DNA of 64,000 nucleotides, from assembly GCF_024868665.1 (NCBI RefSeq), contig NC_079891.1, positions 22,854,103 to 22,918,102 on the forward strand, read 5' to 3'. The stretch is from Triplophysa rosa (taxonomy: Eukaryota > Chordata > Actinopteri > Cypriniformes > Nemacheilidae). The position numbers were made by a program, and so were the translations under genes. The notes beneath the pieces were generated by a model that saw nothing but the letters and a program-made list of their open reading frames with translations, was not told where the DNA came from and searched no databases. Positions 51,101 to 60,081 of this stretch are shown here, piece by piece (position 1 is the first letter of the stretch; each line of letters starts with the position of its first letter).

Positions 51101-54100
51101 ACTGGTTAGACAGCCTAATTAGCATGGAGAAACAGGGCATAGAGGTGTGGCCTAACAGCAAGCATCTAGTTCGGCAAGTTGATGCTGTATTTTGGACACA
51201 TGCTATGATTGGGATATAAAATTCATGTTATGATTAGGATATAAAACTCATGTAACAAAGTGTCTTCTTATCTATACACTCTTAAAAAAAGGGTCCATAA
51301 AGAACCTTTAACATCTGAAGAATCTTTCGGTTTCACAAAAGTTTCTTTGTGGCGAAAAAAGGCTCTTCAGATTATAAAAAAGTAAGAAACAGATGGTTCT
51401 TTAAAGAACCTTTGACAGAATGGTTCTTTGTGGAACCAAAAATGGTTCTTCTGGCAGTCATCCTCAATTGGCGGACCAACATTTGAGCCGCGCATCTACA
51501 CAACGGAGAATCACATCATACGCACTCTCAGGAACATTTATGTAATTGATCTTTTGCCGCTATATCCTCAACTCAACTTTATTTATATAGCGCTTTTTAC
51601 AATTTTCATTGTTACAAAGCAGCTGTACATGAGACATATTGACTATAAGCAAAATAATTAAAGTTGTACCTGCAAAAACAAGAAAAAGTTGAAAACACAG
51701 AAGACAGACATACCCACATACAAAACACTCCACACACACAATATGCACATGTACTAACACACATAGACATAGAGACACACACACACGCACACACACACAC
51801 ACGTACGTACACAGACAAGTACGCACACACACACTCAGTGAGAGCACACATTTAAGATAAAGGAGAGAGAAGCACAGGTCAAATATAACAGACTATAAAT
51901 TCCTATATGCAATATTAATTAAGTAAAACTTTAAAATTCTAAAGCAGCCCCCCCGGCCAGGCAAATAGTGCAAAAACAGTATGCAAACGGTGGCGAGGAA
52001 CCCAAAACTCTAATCGAGAAAAAAAAACTCAGGAGAACCCAGGCCCAACCAGGGGATTCCAGTTCCCCTCTGGCAAAAGCTGCTGCCTCTGCACAAGCTC
52101 CAGAGAGCTTGCACAACAAGGCTAAATAAAATAAATAAACTTACTAATAAAATAAATTATAGTTTAAGATTATCATTAATAATCTAATAGCATTTGAAAT
52201 TTTGTGGTGAAGACATGTCAGGTAACCGCATCCTTCTTTATCCAGCTCTATCATCTCAGCTCTTGTCAGGTCGCCACTTCCCATTCTCCACTCAACCATC
52301 AGGTCAGGCCATGAACTGCATCCTGCTCGCTGTGGTAACCTTGGAACAATGAGACAAGACTGGCTGAGAGTAGAGTATTGTTCTGCACTCTTTGATGCAA
52401 CAAGTACATCAGTTGTGTTTTTGGTTCCGGTTGATCTAACTAATGCAGCCTAAGCCCTCAGAGGATTTATATTATGGAAGAGTAGTGTATGCAAGATTAA
52501 AAAGATGCGTCTTTAGTCTAGATTTAAACTGACAGAGTGTGTCTGCCTCCCGGACAGTGCAGGGAAGACTATTCCAAAGTTTAGGCGCTAGATAGGAAAA
52601 GGATCTACCACCTGCACTTGATTTTGAAATTATAGGTATTACCAACTGAGAGGCCATATCCTCTAATATATTTATCTAGCGCCAAGCCACCAAACGTGCT
52701 TCATTTTATCCCTTACCGCTCTGATCGCGCTCCTTCTCTCCCACCAAAGACGCACTGCATGAAGAGCAGCAGACACATGCTTATTTTAACAACAGTAGTG
52801 CAGACACGCAGACGAGGTAAATGGACACACAACGGTAAACAAAATGCAGAACTTTTAAAGTATGTGTATCTGTCAGTCTGTTTATGGTTTGCTATATGTC
52901 TCCAACCTTTCAACCAGATTTGTGATATTTTATGAACCATAATGTTTTTATCTACATTTAGCATTATTGATCAGCTTGTAAACATTTGTGACCCTGTGAA
53001 AACCCAGGTTTATGTCTCATAATCAAATTAATTATTAGATAACAAGCATCAAAGAATAATTTCAAGCATTAATTTCACTAAGATTTCGATCTTTAAAATG
53101 TCAATATTACGTCAATATTGAAGATATTGTTATTATATTTTCACAAAATATTCTGTTGGATGATTTTATGTAGAAAACAGTAAAAAGACTTTTGCTGGGT
53201 TTTCACAAGCAGGGTCATGTTTTGTAATGAACAACGTTCTAATTGGGAAATTATTTAAAAAGTAGTTCTGGTATGAATGGCATGGAAAGGCTAATTTATT
53301 AAGTAAATTTGTTTTCTGTTTATGATGAGAGCATAATTGTTACATTAAATTTGTTGTTTGTATGTTGTCAGTAGTTTTTTTTATTTACAAATATTAATTA
53401 TCAGAAATTCACAAAGGACTTGGCCTGCCCTGAATCCATCTGCTGGAGTATAACTCCTAAAAAAGGACAAAGTGCCTCATTTAAGTTTGAATGAGTGGTT
53501 CTCTCAAGAAAAACATCACCACTTTCAATCTGGGATTTTTGTAAGAGATACATTTATTGGATGTCATTTGGATTGCCATAGAACTCGGATTTTCTTTTAC
53601 TTTGGCTTGCTTGGAATCTACCTGCTGGTGTACATCTTTTTCTGGCTGAATAGCACATGGACTATCAGAGCTGTTAGACATTCGGTTGAGGCTTGAAGGT
53701 GAGGACTTTCTTGAGAACAATCAGCCCAGGATATTTTGATGATAAAATTGTAGTAGATTTTATTAGTTGTCATTGGACTGCCACCATACATGTTTTCTGA
53801 TTTGCTGAGGCTTAGGACCATTCAGGAATCCATCTACGCTGGTGTATGATTTCAATTCTTTGAATTAAGGTTTCAATTTTGCTGCTGGGTTTTTCCAGGC
53901 CCAGTGGCATATTTATTGTTAAAACTGTGGACTGTGGGTGTGGCAGTGTGACTGAGTTTGGCTCGGATCTATAAGATCTCCCCATGTCAATTGTTCAGTC
54001 TAAAATCCATATGGTTACTTGATTTACACAAATTTTAACACATCAGTATATAAGCTGGCATCATGTGTTTTTTATATATATTCCTGTTGCTTATTTTTTG

Positions 54101-57100
54101 CAACCAGGGATCAAATTAATTAAATGGTCACAAAAAAAAGTGAACCCGGGTTACATTTCAGACAACTCTCGACTTCACCAACGAAAATTCTAGAGCTATA
54201 TCATCAGTCAATCAATCTGCTTCATAAACTGAACATTTTTTTATTTTCAAGTATATGTAAATGAGATTTTGTAGCTTCAAAATCTTATGGTGTTAAATGA
54301 CTATTTTATCGGCACAGAGGACTCTTTTTTTCAGTTTGCCGGGGATGGGGGTCATGATAAATCATTGCCTTTAACCTAAAATTACGATGTATGATAATTC
54401 TCTTATTGATGTTATCTGGAAATGTTCAGCCAAATCCTGGGCCTATTACATCTATGCATTGCTTACCCACTCCCTCAGATTTTAAAGGTAGAACAGGTCT
54501 TGGGTTTATACATTTAAATGTTAGAAGTTTGGTTCCTAAACTGGATATGATTAAGATTTGGGTAAATACGACAAACGCTGATATAATTGTTCTTTCTGAA
54601 ACCTGGCTTAAGAAATCAATCACTGATGATTTAATTTATATTGATGGCTATAAAGTCTACAGAACTGATCGAGTGGGCAAAGGGGGTGTGGTGGCCATTT
54701 ATGTTAAATCTAAATTTGTTAGCTCTGTAACTTTGTCAATTACTAGAGCTAAACAGTTTGAGGTTTTGGCCATCAAAGTGGGTGTTTCGAAAGTCTCTAA
54801 TATCACTCTGGTTGGCTGTTATAGACCTCTGTCCGCTACAAGAGATGCGCTCAAAGCTTTTTCAGATATTTTACATGAGTTAAATGACTCTTCTGAGTTC
54901 ATCCTTATGGGTGATTTAAATTGGGACTGGCTCTCTGGGACCTCAGTTTGTTTTAAAGAATTGTGTGACTCCTTAAGCCTTACGCAACTCATTAATGCAC
55001 CAACAAGGCTAAATCCTAAAGTGCAATATAAATCTACCTTACTGGATCTAATCATAACGAATGCTGCTCATAAATTTACTTCAACTGGCATTTTCTGTAA
55101 TGATATCAGTGATCATTGTGTAACTGCCTGTGTCCGGGATACAAAAATCCCTAAGGTAAAACCCCACTTTATTTTTAAAAGATATTTCAAAAATTTTGAG
55201 GAGCAAGCTTTTTTGCATGATTTATACCATAGTATAAATGATGGATGTTTTTGTTTTTAAACCTGTCTTAGTAAATCAAATTTGTAAAGCGTTGAAAGGC
55301 ATTGATAGCAAAACATCTGTAGGCCCAGATAACTTGGACCCTTATCTTTTAAAGGTGGCAGCGGATGTTATTGCTGAGCCAGTTACTCATATTGTTAATC
55401 TAAGTTCTTTATCGAATTCTTTGCCTAAAATTTGGAAAGCTGCTTATGTTCTTCCATTATTTAAAGGTGGTTATCCCTCAGACATGAACAACTATCGTCC
55501 CATCTCCAAACTTTCAATTTTGGTCGAGATTCTTGAATCTCAGGTAAATCTGCAGTTAAAACTGTTTTTATTTGATAATAACATTTATCAACACTGCTAC
55601 GGTAGTGTTAAATTATATTATTGGTGCCCTGGATGAAAAACAGCACTGCGCTGCCTTATTTGTGGATCTGTCTAAGGCATTCAGTAAATCATGAATTACT
55701 GCTAAACAAACTTAGCAGTGCTGGTTTCGGACCGGGGACATTGAAATGGTTTAGAAATTATTTGGTAGATCGGACTCAGTGTGTTCATGTGGAGGATCTC
55801 AAATCTGATTTTATTGATATATCTAAAGGGGTCCTCCAGGGTTCCATTTCGGGACCTATTTTTTTCTATTTATATAAATGATTTGGGTAAGGACATTCAA
55901 GCAAAAAACATTTTTATTCTGATGATATGATTATTTATACACTTGCTCCATCTATAATACAGGCGGTGAAAGAGCTTCAAATTGCATTTCAGTTACTGGA
56001 AGATGATCTGGTTAGTTTTAAATTAGTTTTAAATTCACAGAAAACAAAGGTTATGGTTTTTTCAAAAGGTCAGGCACAAGTACTTGATAATCTTAGTATT
56101 TTTACATCTGATGGAAAGATTATTGAAAGAGTACCTTTTTACAAGTACTTGGGCATTTGGATTGATGGTACGCTTTTGTTCAATGTACATATTGCTAATC
56201 TAATCAGGAAGCTCAAACTGAAACTTGGCTTTTATTTTAGAAATAAATCTAATTTTACTTTTAATGCCAAAAAGAAACTTGTAGAAGCTACTTTCCTAAC
56301 AGTGCTTGATTATGGTGATATATTATATATGCATGCGGCCTCTTCCATCTTAACAAGCCTTGATTCGGTATACCATGCTTCACTACGTTTTATTACAAAT
56401 GCAAAATCCGTACTCATCATTGCATTTTATATGATATGGTGTGTTTGGACATCATTAGCTATACGTGGAAAACAGCACTGGTACATTTTTATCAATAAAG
56501 CAATGTTAGGTAAACTTGCAGCTTATCTCTGTACTCTTCTTTGTCTTTGTTCTGGCAATTACCAGCTACGCTCTTCCAAGTGTTTGCTTTTTAACATACC
56601 TCGAGTTTGTACAGAACTGGGGCAAACTGATTTTTCATATTATGCACCCTGGGCATGGAATAATTTGCAAAAAGATCTAAAATTAGATAAATGTGTGTCT
56701 ATTGGTGAATTGAAAGACATCATAAAGAGAGTGGTATTGGAAGCTTGCGATTGGTTTTGTTGAAAGGATATTGTCTAAATATTGTTGTAATGTGTACTTG
56801 TTGTATTTTAAATGTGTCTTACTGTATGGCTGCTACCTTGGCCAGGTCTCTCTTGTAAAAGAGATTTTAAATCTCAATGAGACTTCCTGGTTAAATAAAG
56901 GTTAAATAAATAAATAAATATATGTTTTTGTATTCTGTTTGTATGGATTAGGGGTTTTTTAACAACCATTTTTAGGGTGCACACTAAAAACCGAACGTAT
57001 ACAAAAATTCAATGGAATTATAAGGTATGGAACTTTATTAATAGGCTACAGCCTACTCGTTGGTTGTATTACTATATAATAAGATATATCCACAACAAGC

Positions 57101-58171
57101 TTACATTAAATCCCAAGTTTACATATTAAATCCCTGGTTACATATTAAATATACCTGCGACAAACATATACACACTGCAAAACGTCCTGGATAAGACAAG
57201 ATAAAAGGAGAGGAAAGGCATACAGATGGTGAAGTAATGAAGGAAGAAAGAGAAAAAGAGAGGAGTGAGATAGACTAAAAGAGAGGGAGATAGAGCCCAC
57301 AGCTACTGACATACTTGTCCTATAAATAGTCTTGGCTAAAAATGACTGATTAACTCAAACGCAACCTACTGGCCACTGAGAAATGGTGATAAACACGGAG
57401 TGACGTGATTCTTTTTTTTAACAGTGTGTGTAATGCAGAGACAAACGCTGGCAGATATGAGGTGGTGGAAGAGCAGCACTGAAGATTCATTCAGATCAGC
57501 TCACTTCAAGCAGACGGCGGAAAATATAAAGGGCTCTCAGCTCCCTATATGGTTGAACGCCGACACGTACATGAAGCACAGCACAGATGAGATGTAAGCA
57601 CTGCTAATCCTGCTTATTTACATACATAGAGACAGCAATCCATAGGAAAGGGTCATGATGGTCGGCTCTTTATCCAACTACTGACTTGCCCATTAGTGAA
57701 AATGAAATTTTTTCTTACATTTTTAGCAGTGATGCTTTAGTTTGCACTTGGCACTTGGACAGAACTGTGTAGACCCATAGCTACACATAGATAGACGAAC
57801 AGATCAATGTACTGTCTATTAATTATTCAAGACTTCTTTCAAACCAATTAGTCAACTACTCAACTTATAGTGGCAACCCACCAACTAGTCATTGATGCTT
57901 TGCATGTAGCATTAGGTCACACCCATAATGCAGAGGGAGAGAGAGAGAGTGAGCAAAGTAAGTTGACATAAGGTCACAGCACTATTGGAGCCAGACAGCA
58001 ATCTGGAAGGCAAACAGGTCCACAAACAAACAACAAAACACTCCGACTAAGAGAAGAGACTGACCTTAAGCCATTGAAAAGTTGTTTAGACTTGTCCAGA
58101 AGATAGCAGAAGTCTGTGACTGTTTTCCTCTCACAGAGAGGAATGTCATCCTCTGCTCCCAACCCTGTCAT
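36737..58171 (-). CDS. scai: Suppressor of cancer cell invasion (SCAI)
   Basis: Sixteen minus-strand exons join in frame: 58065-58179 (coding from ATG 58171), 46416-46511, 43539-43625, 43342-43440, 43125-43221, 42723-42821, 42341-42493, 41111-41212, 40785-40886, 38934-39012, 38601-38700, 38385-38466, 37948-38020, 37523-37696, 37270-37370 and 36737-36883. They give 565 aa; all introns are GT-AG. SCAI is a nuclear cofactor that binds MAL/MRTF-A with SRF and represses integrin expression; it also acts with 53BP1 in DNA repair. Landmarks, in order: ERKTVTDFCYLLDKSKQLF, QWQSYFGRTFDVYTKLWKF, NEAFSFYSAIRQRSYY, GQLSLADVLIIGNCNNQ, NPHKYLLYKPTFSQLYTFL, VLLVYLSATGVFPAGRSD, HPGDLYPFTRKPLFVIVD and NLFGQPLVCLLSPT. 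The human protein (about 606 aa) has about 40 more N-terminal residues, encoded upstream of this ATG. No matching coding exon was found to the right, so either this ATG is the start or the first exon lies outside the window. The acceptor of the first coding exon is a CAGCAG tandem. Confidence 0.96.
39514..39811. mobile_element. MITE, GATAGTTCACCC family (copy in scai intron)
   Basis: Left end TTAAAAGGAATAGTTCACCC and right end GAGCTATCCCTTTAA; the body has AACACAAAAGAAGATATTTTG as in the other copies. Confidence 0.75.
40311..40338. repeat. (CA)n microsatellite
   Basis: Uninterrupted CA run of about 13 units in a scai intron. Confidence 0.95.
41328..42174. mobile_element. MITE, GTTCACCC family, split by a foldback element
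   Basis: The left part starts TTTAAAGGGAAAAACGTTCA with TCATCATTTACTCACCCTCG. The right part ends TTTTTGGGTGAACTATCCCT followed by TTAAGG. The body is interrupted at 41562-42037 by a second palindromic element. The whole lies in the scai intron between exons 41111-41212 and 42341-42493. Confidence 0.75.
41562..42037. mobile_element. Foldback (fully palindromic) element nested in a MITE
   Basis: The left arm starts TAATGGATGTATATGGGGTC and the right arm ends GACCCCATATACATCCATTA. Mirrored blocks continue inward: AAGCGGCTCCTGGTGACATA against TATGTCACCAGGAGCCGCTT, GAAGTGAATCGATCGAT against ATCGATCGATTCACTTC, and CTGCAGAAAGGGAG against CTCCCTTTCTGCAG. Arms are about 200 bp with a short centre near 41800. 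No coding sequence. Confidence 0.85.
43885..45452. mobile_element. Transposon with TGACGCTTTTCCACTGCA termini
   Basis: The left end TGACGCTTTTCCACTGCATG (then GTACC) mirrors TGCAGTGGGAAAGCGCCA on the right, with further GGTACT/AGTACC blocks inside. About 1.57 kb, without a recognisable transposase, so non-autonomous. A Tc1/mariner-like end lies inside at 44262. It sits in the scai intron 43626-46415, close to exon 43539-43625. Confidence 0.65.
44262..44440 (+). mobile_element. Tc1/mariner-like terminus (truncated)
   Basis: CAGTGGCTTGCAAAAGTATT followed by CATCCCCCTTCATTTTATTC is the standard opening of a Tc1/mariner-type inverted repeat in fish, preceded by TTA (TA target). The matching right end was not found. 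It lies inside the 43885-45452 element. Confidence 0.6.
45567..46331. mobile_element. Long-TIR MITE with CTCAGAGATGACGTATTTTT arms
   Basis: The left arm CTCAGAGATGACGTATTTTT continues GTAGGCTAACCCGGAAG; the right arm, on the minus strand, reads the same first 20 bases then GTATGCAAAACCCGGAAG, ending at 46286. The right flank ATGACACACTGGACCTTTAA (to 46331) looks like the true outer end of the family, so the left outer end is probably lost. Both arms carry TGACGTA, a CRE-like half motif. It ends less than 100 bp from scai exon 46416-46511. Confidence 0.75.
46963..47778. mobile_element. hAT-like element with TAGGGCTG termini
   Basis: The left end TAGGGCTGCCACTAACGACT (then ATTTTTATATCGAC) is mirrored on the right by GTCGATTATATCGACCAATC (then GCGACAGCCCTTT). 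The body of about 815 bp is AT-rich and lacks a transposase. It is directly followed by a CT microsatellite (47779-47804). Confidence 0.75.
47779..47804. repeat. (CT)n microsatellite
   Basis: Pure CT run directly abutting the right end of the hAT-like element. Confidence 0.9.
48173..48197. repeat. (CA)n microsatellite
   Basis: Pure CA run of about 12 units. Confidence 0.9.
49272..49724 (+). CDS. N-terminal part of a multi-copy, probably transposon-derived fish gene
   Basis: From ATG 49272 the frame stays open for 150 codons. It starts MADNQQQSNFPAEPTTSKST and contains RINIGSSFTRWRQLQQAKGL followed by KDDTMVARFIWTDMY. The RxNIG-F-RWRQL-KG pattern is one I associate with highly repeated uncharacterised fish proteins; no function is known to me. 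Similarity seems to end near LREEFN (about 49520), so the real exon probably stops there and the rest is read-through. Upstream, CCAAT motifs (ACCAATCACAAAAGACTGAC and ACCAATCAGAG at 48903-48942) suggest a promoter. It is antisense to scai inside its intron, with an hAT-like element adjoining its 3' side at 49714. Confidence 0.35.
   Translation: MADNQQQSNFPAEPTTSKSTKRKSVFEKAVTKKHLDHERGKTRINIGSSFTRWRQLQQAKGLKDDTMVARFIWTDMYILREEFNGFSLQFVTWIYEIPSCVWRRRGFGGESQRGWDYNFSASRIKLAPFQINHSTFNSLFSENQDDGAGL
49714..50713. mobile_element. hAT-like element with AGGGCTCTAGACT termini
   Basis: The left end AGGGCTCTAGACTGCGACC and the right end GGTCACACTGGGG ... TCTAGAGCCCT form inverted repeats. The flanks share ACGGTG on both sides, a probable target-site duplication. 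The body has GCGACC-type repeats (GGTGCGACCAA twice near the right end) and no transposase. Confidence 0.7.
51275..51452. mobile_element. MITE, TACACTCTTAAAAA family (truncated)
   Basis: It starts TACACTCTTAAAAAAAGG and has the AAAGAACCTTT/GGTTCTTTG palindromic body of the element at 21373-21626; the right terminus is missing. Confidence 0.7.
51557..52670 (-). mobile_element. LINE-derived 3' fragment with internal AC repeat
   Basis: At 52472-52657 (minus) an open frame includes GGRSFSYLAPKLWNSLP and LCQFKSRLKTHLF, the typical C-terminus of CR1/L2-type reverse-transcriptase ORFs. The left flank (CAACTTTATTTATATAGCGC at 51572-51591) looks like the untranslated tail of such elements. An AC-rich microsatellite (about 51770-51840) lies within. 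Only the 3' end of the element is preserved. Confidence 0.6.
52988..53219. mobile_element. Palindromic MITE with TGACCCTG termini
   Basis: Left end TTGTGACCCTGTGAAAACCC (then AGG) mirrors TGGGTTTTCACAAGCAGGGT (then CA) on the right, with AT-rich inner arms (GAATAATTTCAAGCATTAAT, AAAATATTCTGTTGG). Confidence 0.7.
54391..56921 (+). mobile_element. Degenerate CR1/L2-type LINE (endonuclease and reverse transcriptase)
   Basis: A non-LTR retrotransposon ORF2 broken into several frames. The 54391-55260 frame holds the APE-type endonuclease: NVQPNPGP, GFIHLNVRSLVPKLD, IVLSETWLKK, LMGDLNWDW, LLDLIITN and SDHC. A stop follows and sequence between endonuclease and polymerase is missing. The reverse transcriptase continues in 55238-55636 (TSVGPDNLDPYLLK, MNNYRPIS), 55621-55881 (GVLQGSISGP) and about 55898-56763 (YSDDMIIYT, then FYKYLGIWID). 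The catalytic box reads YSDD in place of the usual ADD. The 3' end is GGTTAAATAAAGGTTAAATA with AAATA repeats at about 56890-56921. It is inactive (several frameshifts and stops) and sits antisense in scai intron DNA. Assignment to CR1/L2 rather than the related Rex1 group is uncertain. Confidence 0.85.
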
Positions 58172-58179
58172 GGCAGCTG

Positions 58180-58440
58180 CTGGAAACAAAACAGAAAAGT
58201 GAATTTAAACAAAGATATTAATATTAACAAGATGCGCCACTGCCGTAACAATGAATGGCGAGGAATGCAATGCTCTAGCGAAGGAAGTCCAGCCTTCCAG
58301 TCAAACGAACCAATGGTCAATCAGTAAAGACTGACGATTCTTTGGGGCGGGGCTCTCGTGAGGCGCTTGCCAGCCTGTGCATAGGCGCAGTAGATGAGGC
58401 GACATCGAAAAAGGTGATTGTTTTTGCGCAAATTAAGCTT
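58180..58440 (-). promoter_or_regulatory. Promoter-like GC box/CCAAT sequence upstream of the scai ATG exon
   Basis: Reading toward scai, GCCCCGCCCC (GGGGCGGGGC on +, about 58344-58353), CCAAT motifs (ACCAATGGTCAATCAG) and CpG-rich sequence lie 120-200 bp before the first recognised scai coding exon. It could be an internal scai promoter or part of a dispersed repeat. The motifs are seen; function is a guess. Confidence 0.3.
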
Positions 58441-59854
58441 AGCAAACCAAAGTTATGATACAGTTCATGTCATGTTTAATTACTGATCTGAAATATGCTG
58501 TTTAAACATGATTTTTGCCAGAGATTTTAGAAATATCTGCCGTTCAGCGTTTGCCCAGAGGCGCTGCAAACATGGCCGCCGAGTGGCACGACTTCCGTAA
58601 ACGGACTTTGATTTAAAACAGATTGCGCAAAATGGAGTCATTAGCGCTAGCATGCTGCTCGGGCAGACATCAGTGAGGGAGGCAAGCTTTATGAATCACA
58701 GTTGAACAAGACGACACAGAACTGACATATTGTGGGTACAGGAATCTGCATCAGTGACGTGGGCAGATGTTGAATCAGCTTTGACGAAAACTGACTAATT
58801 CCACCTCCAACCAACTGACACACTCTGGGAAATCTGCGTTGGTTAGGGTTGAAACAGAGTTTCACTAAGGTATTCAAACTGATTTATTATGTGTCTAATA
58901 GCTTCATGAAGATGAATACAGATATATGTTTTGTTTGCCAATATGACAGTGAGTCATTGCCATCTATGACCATGAGGCGGTTGGTGATGTCAACCAAAAG
59001 GAAAATCATTTCAGTGGCAGAGAGCAGAACATTAGATTTTCACAAAATATTTTGAAGACAAACGCAATTCCTTAGAATAATAATGTATTAGGAGAGTTCA
59101 TATTGATTTAATGTTGATTTAATTTACTTAACAAATAAAACCACTAAAGAAGAGGCCCTGCCAACTGCTTGCTACACATGCCATCACCTAATGCTCTTAT
59201 CTGGCTAGATAATGAGAATGCTAAAGGCCATCCCTACCTAAAAACAATGTTTTTATGGTTTGTGCAAAATGTAAATAGTAAATTATTACATCACGTCACA
59301 ATTTCTGTAGTATTTACATACGTTGCGAGTATGGCTTGTGTGTTTGTGCGAGACTGTATGGTGTCAGCCAAACCAAACAACACCACACATGGTCTCTCTG
59401 TGGTGGCAGGAGATAAAACCGGTGTGGTGTAGATGTGTCATAGTGAGGACATGTGCCTTTCTTTTGGCTAGTAGTAATGTGTGTGTGCTGGGGGAAATGT
59501 GGGGGTGGATTGGGGATGGGGTAAATGGCACAGAGAAGAGAGCCACCGTATGTGGCAGGTAGTGCTTACATCTTAGATCAGATGTCAAACCAGATCAGCT
59601 GGTGTAAGAAAGAATAAAAAGCTATTTTTTGTCTTGGTTAGATAATCAATTGTTTTAATAAAACGGCATGTAAAGTTGTAACTTTGTTTTTGTGTGTATA
59701 GACCAGTGGTGAACTAAGGGCATGTTCCCACCAATAAAGCAGACTAATGTATGATGTATTTTGCTGACATTGGACGGCACTCCAGGAAAAAACATCATTT
59801 AATGCCTGAAAATGTACATAATGTCAGCTTGTGTGTGTGCGTGCATGCGTGTCC

Positions 59855-59913
<59 letters not shown>

Positions 59914-60007
59914 TAGAGAAGAGAGGAGAAGAGAGAGAGAAGAAGAGGAGGGAGAGAAAAGAGAGAGAAGAGAGAAGAAGAAGAGAAGAGAGAGAGAGAG
60001 AAGAGAG

Positions 60008-60081
<74 letters not shown>

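Larger units (their letters stand above)
46512..58064 (-). other. scai: Large first coding intron of scai (11.5 kb)
   Basis: It joins the ATG exon to the second coding exon. It contains two hAT-like elements, a CT and a CA microsatellite, a repeat-family gene start on the opposite strand, LINE fragments on both strands, and MITEs, each listed separately. Stretches without recognised content are 48198-48850, 50714-51270 and 56925-58060. Confidence 0.8.

Noticed and set aside
51560..51855. Cys/Val-rich and Thr/His-rich frames
   Set aside because: Products of the AC repeat inside a LINE-derived fragment.
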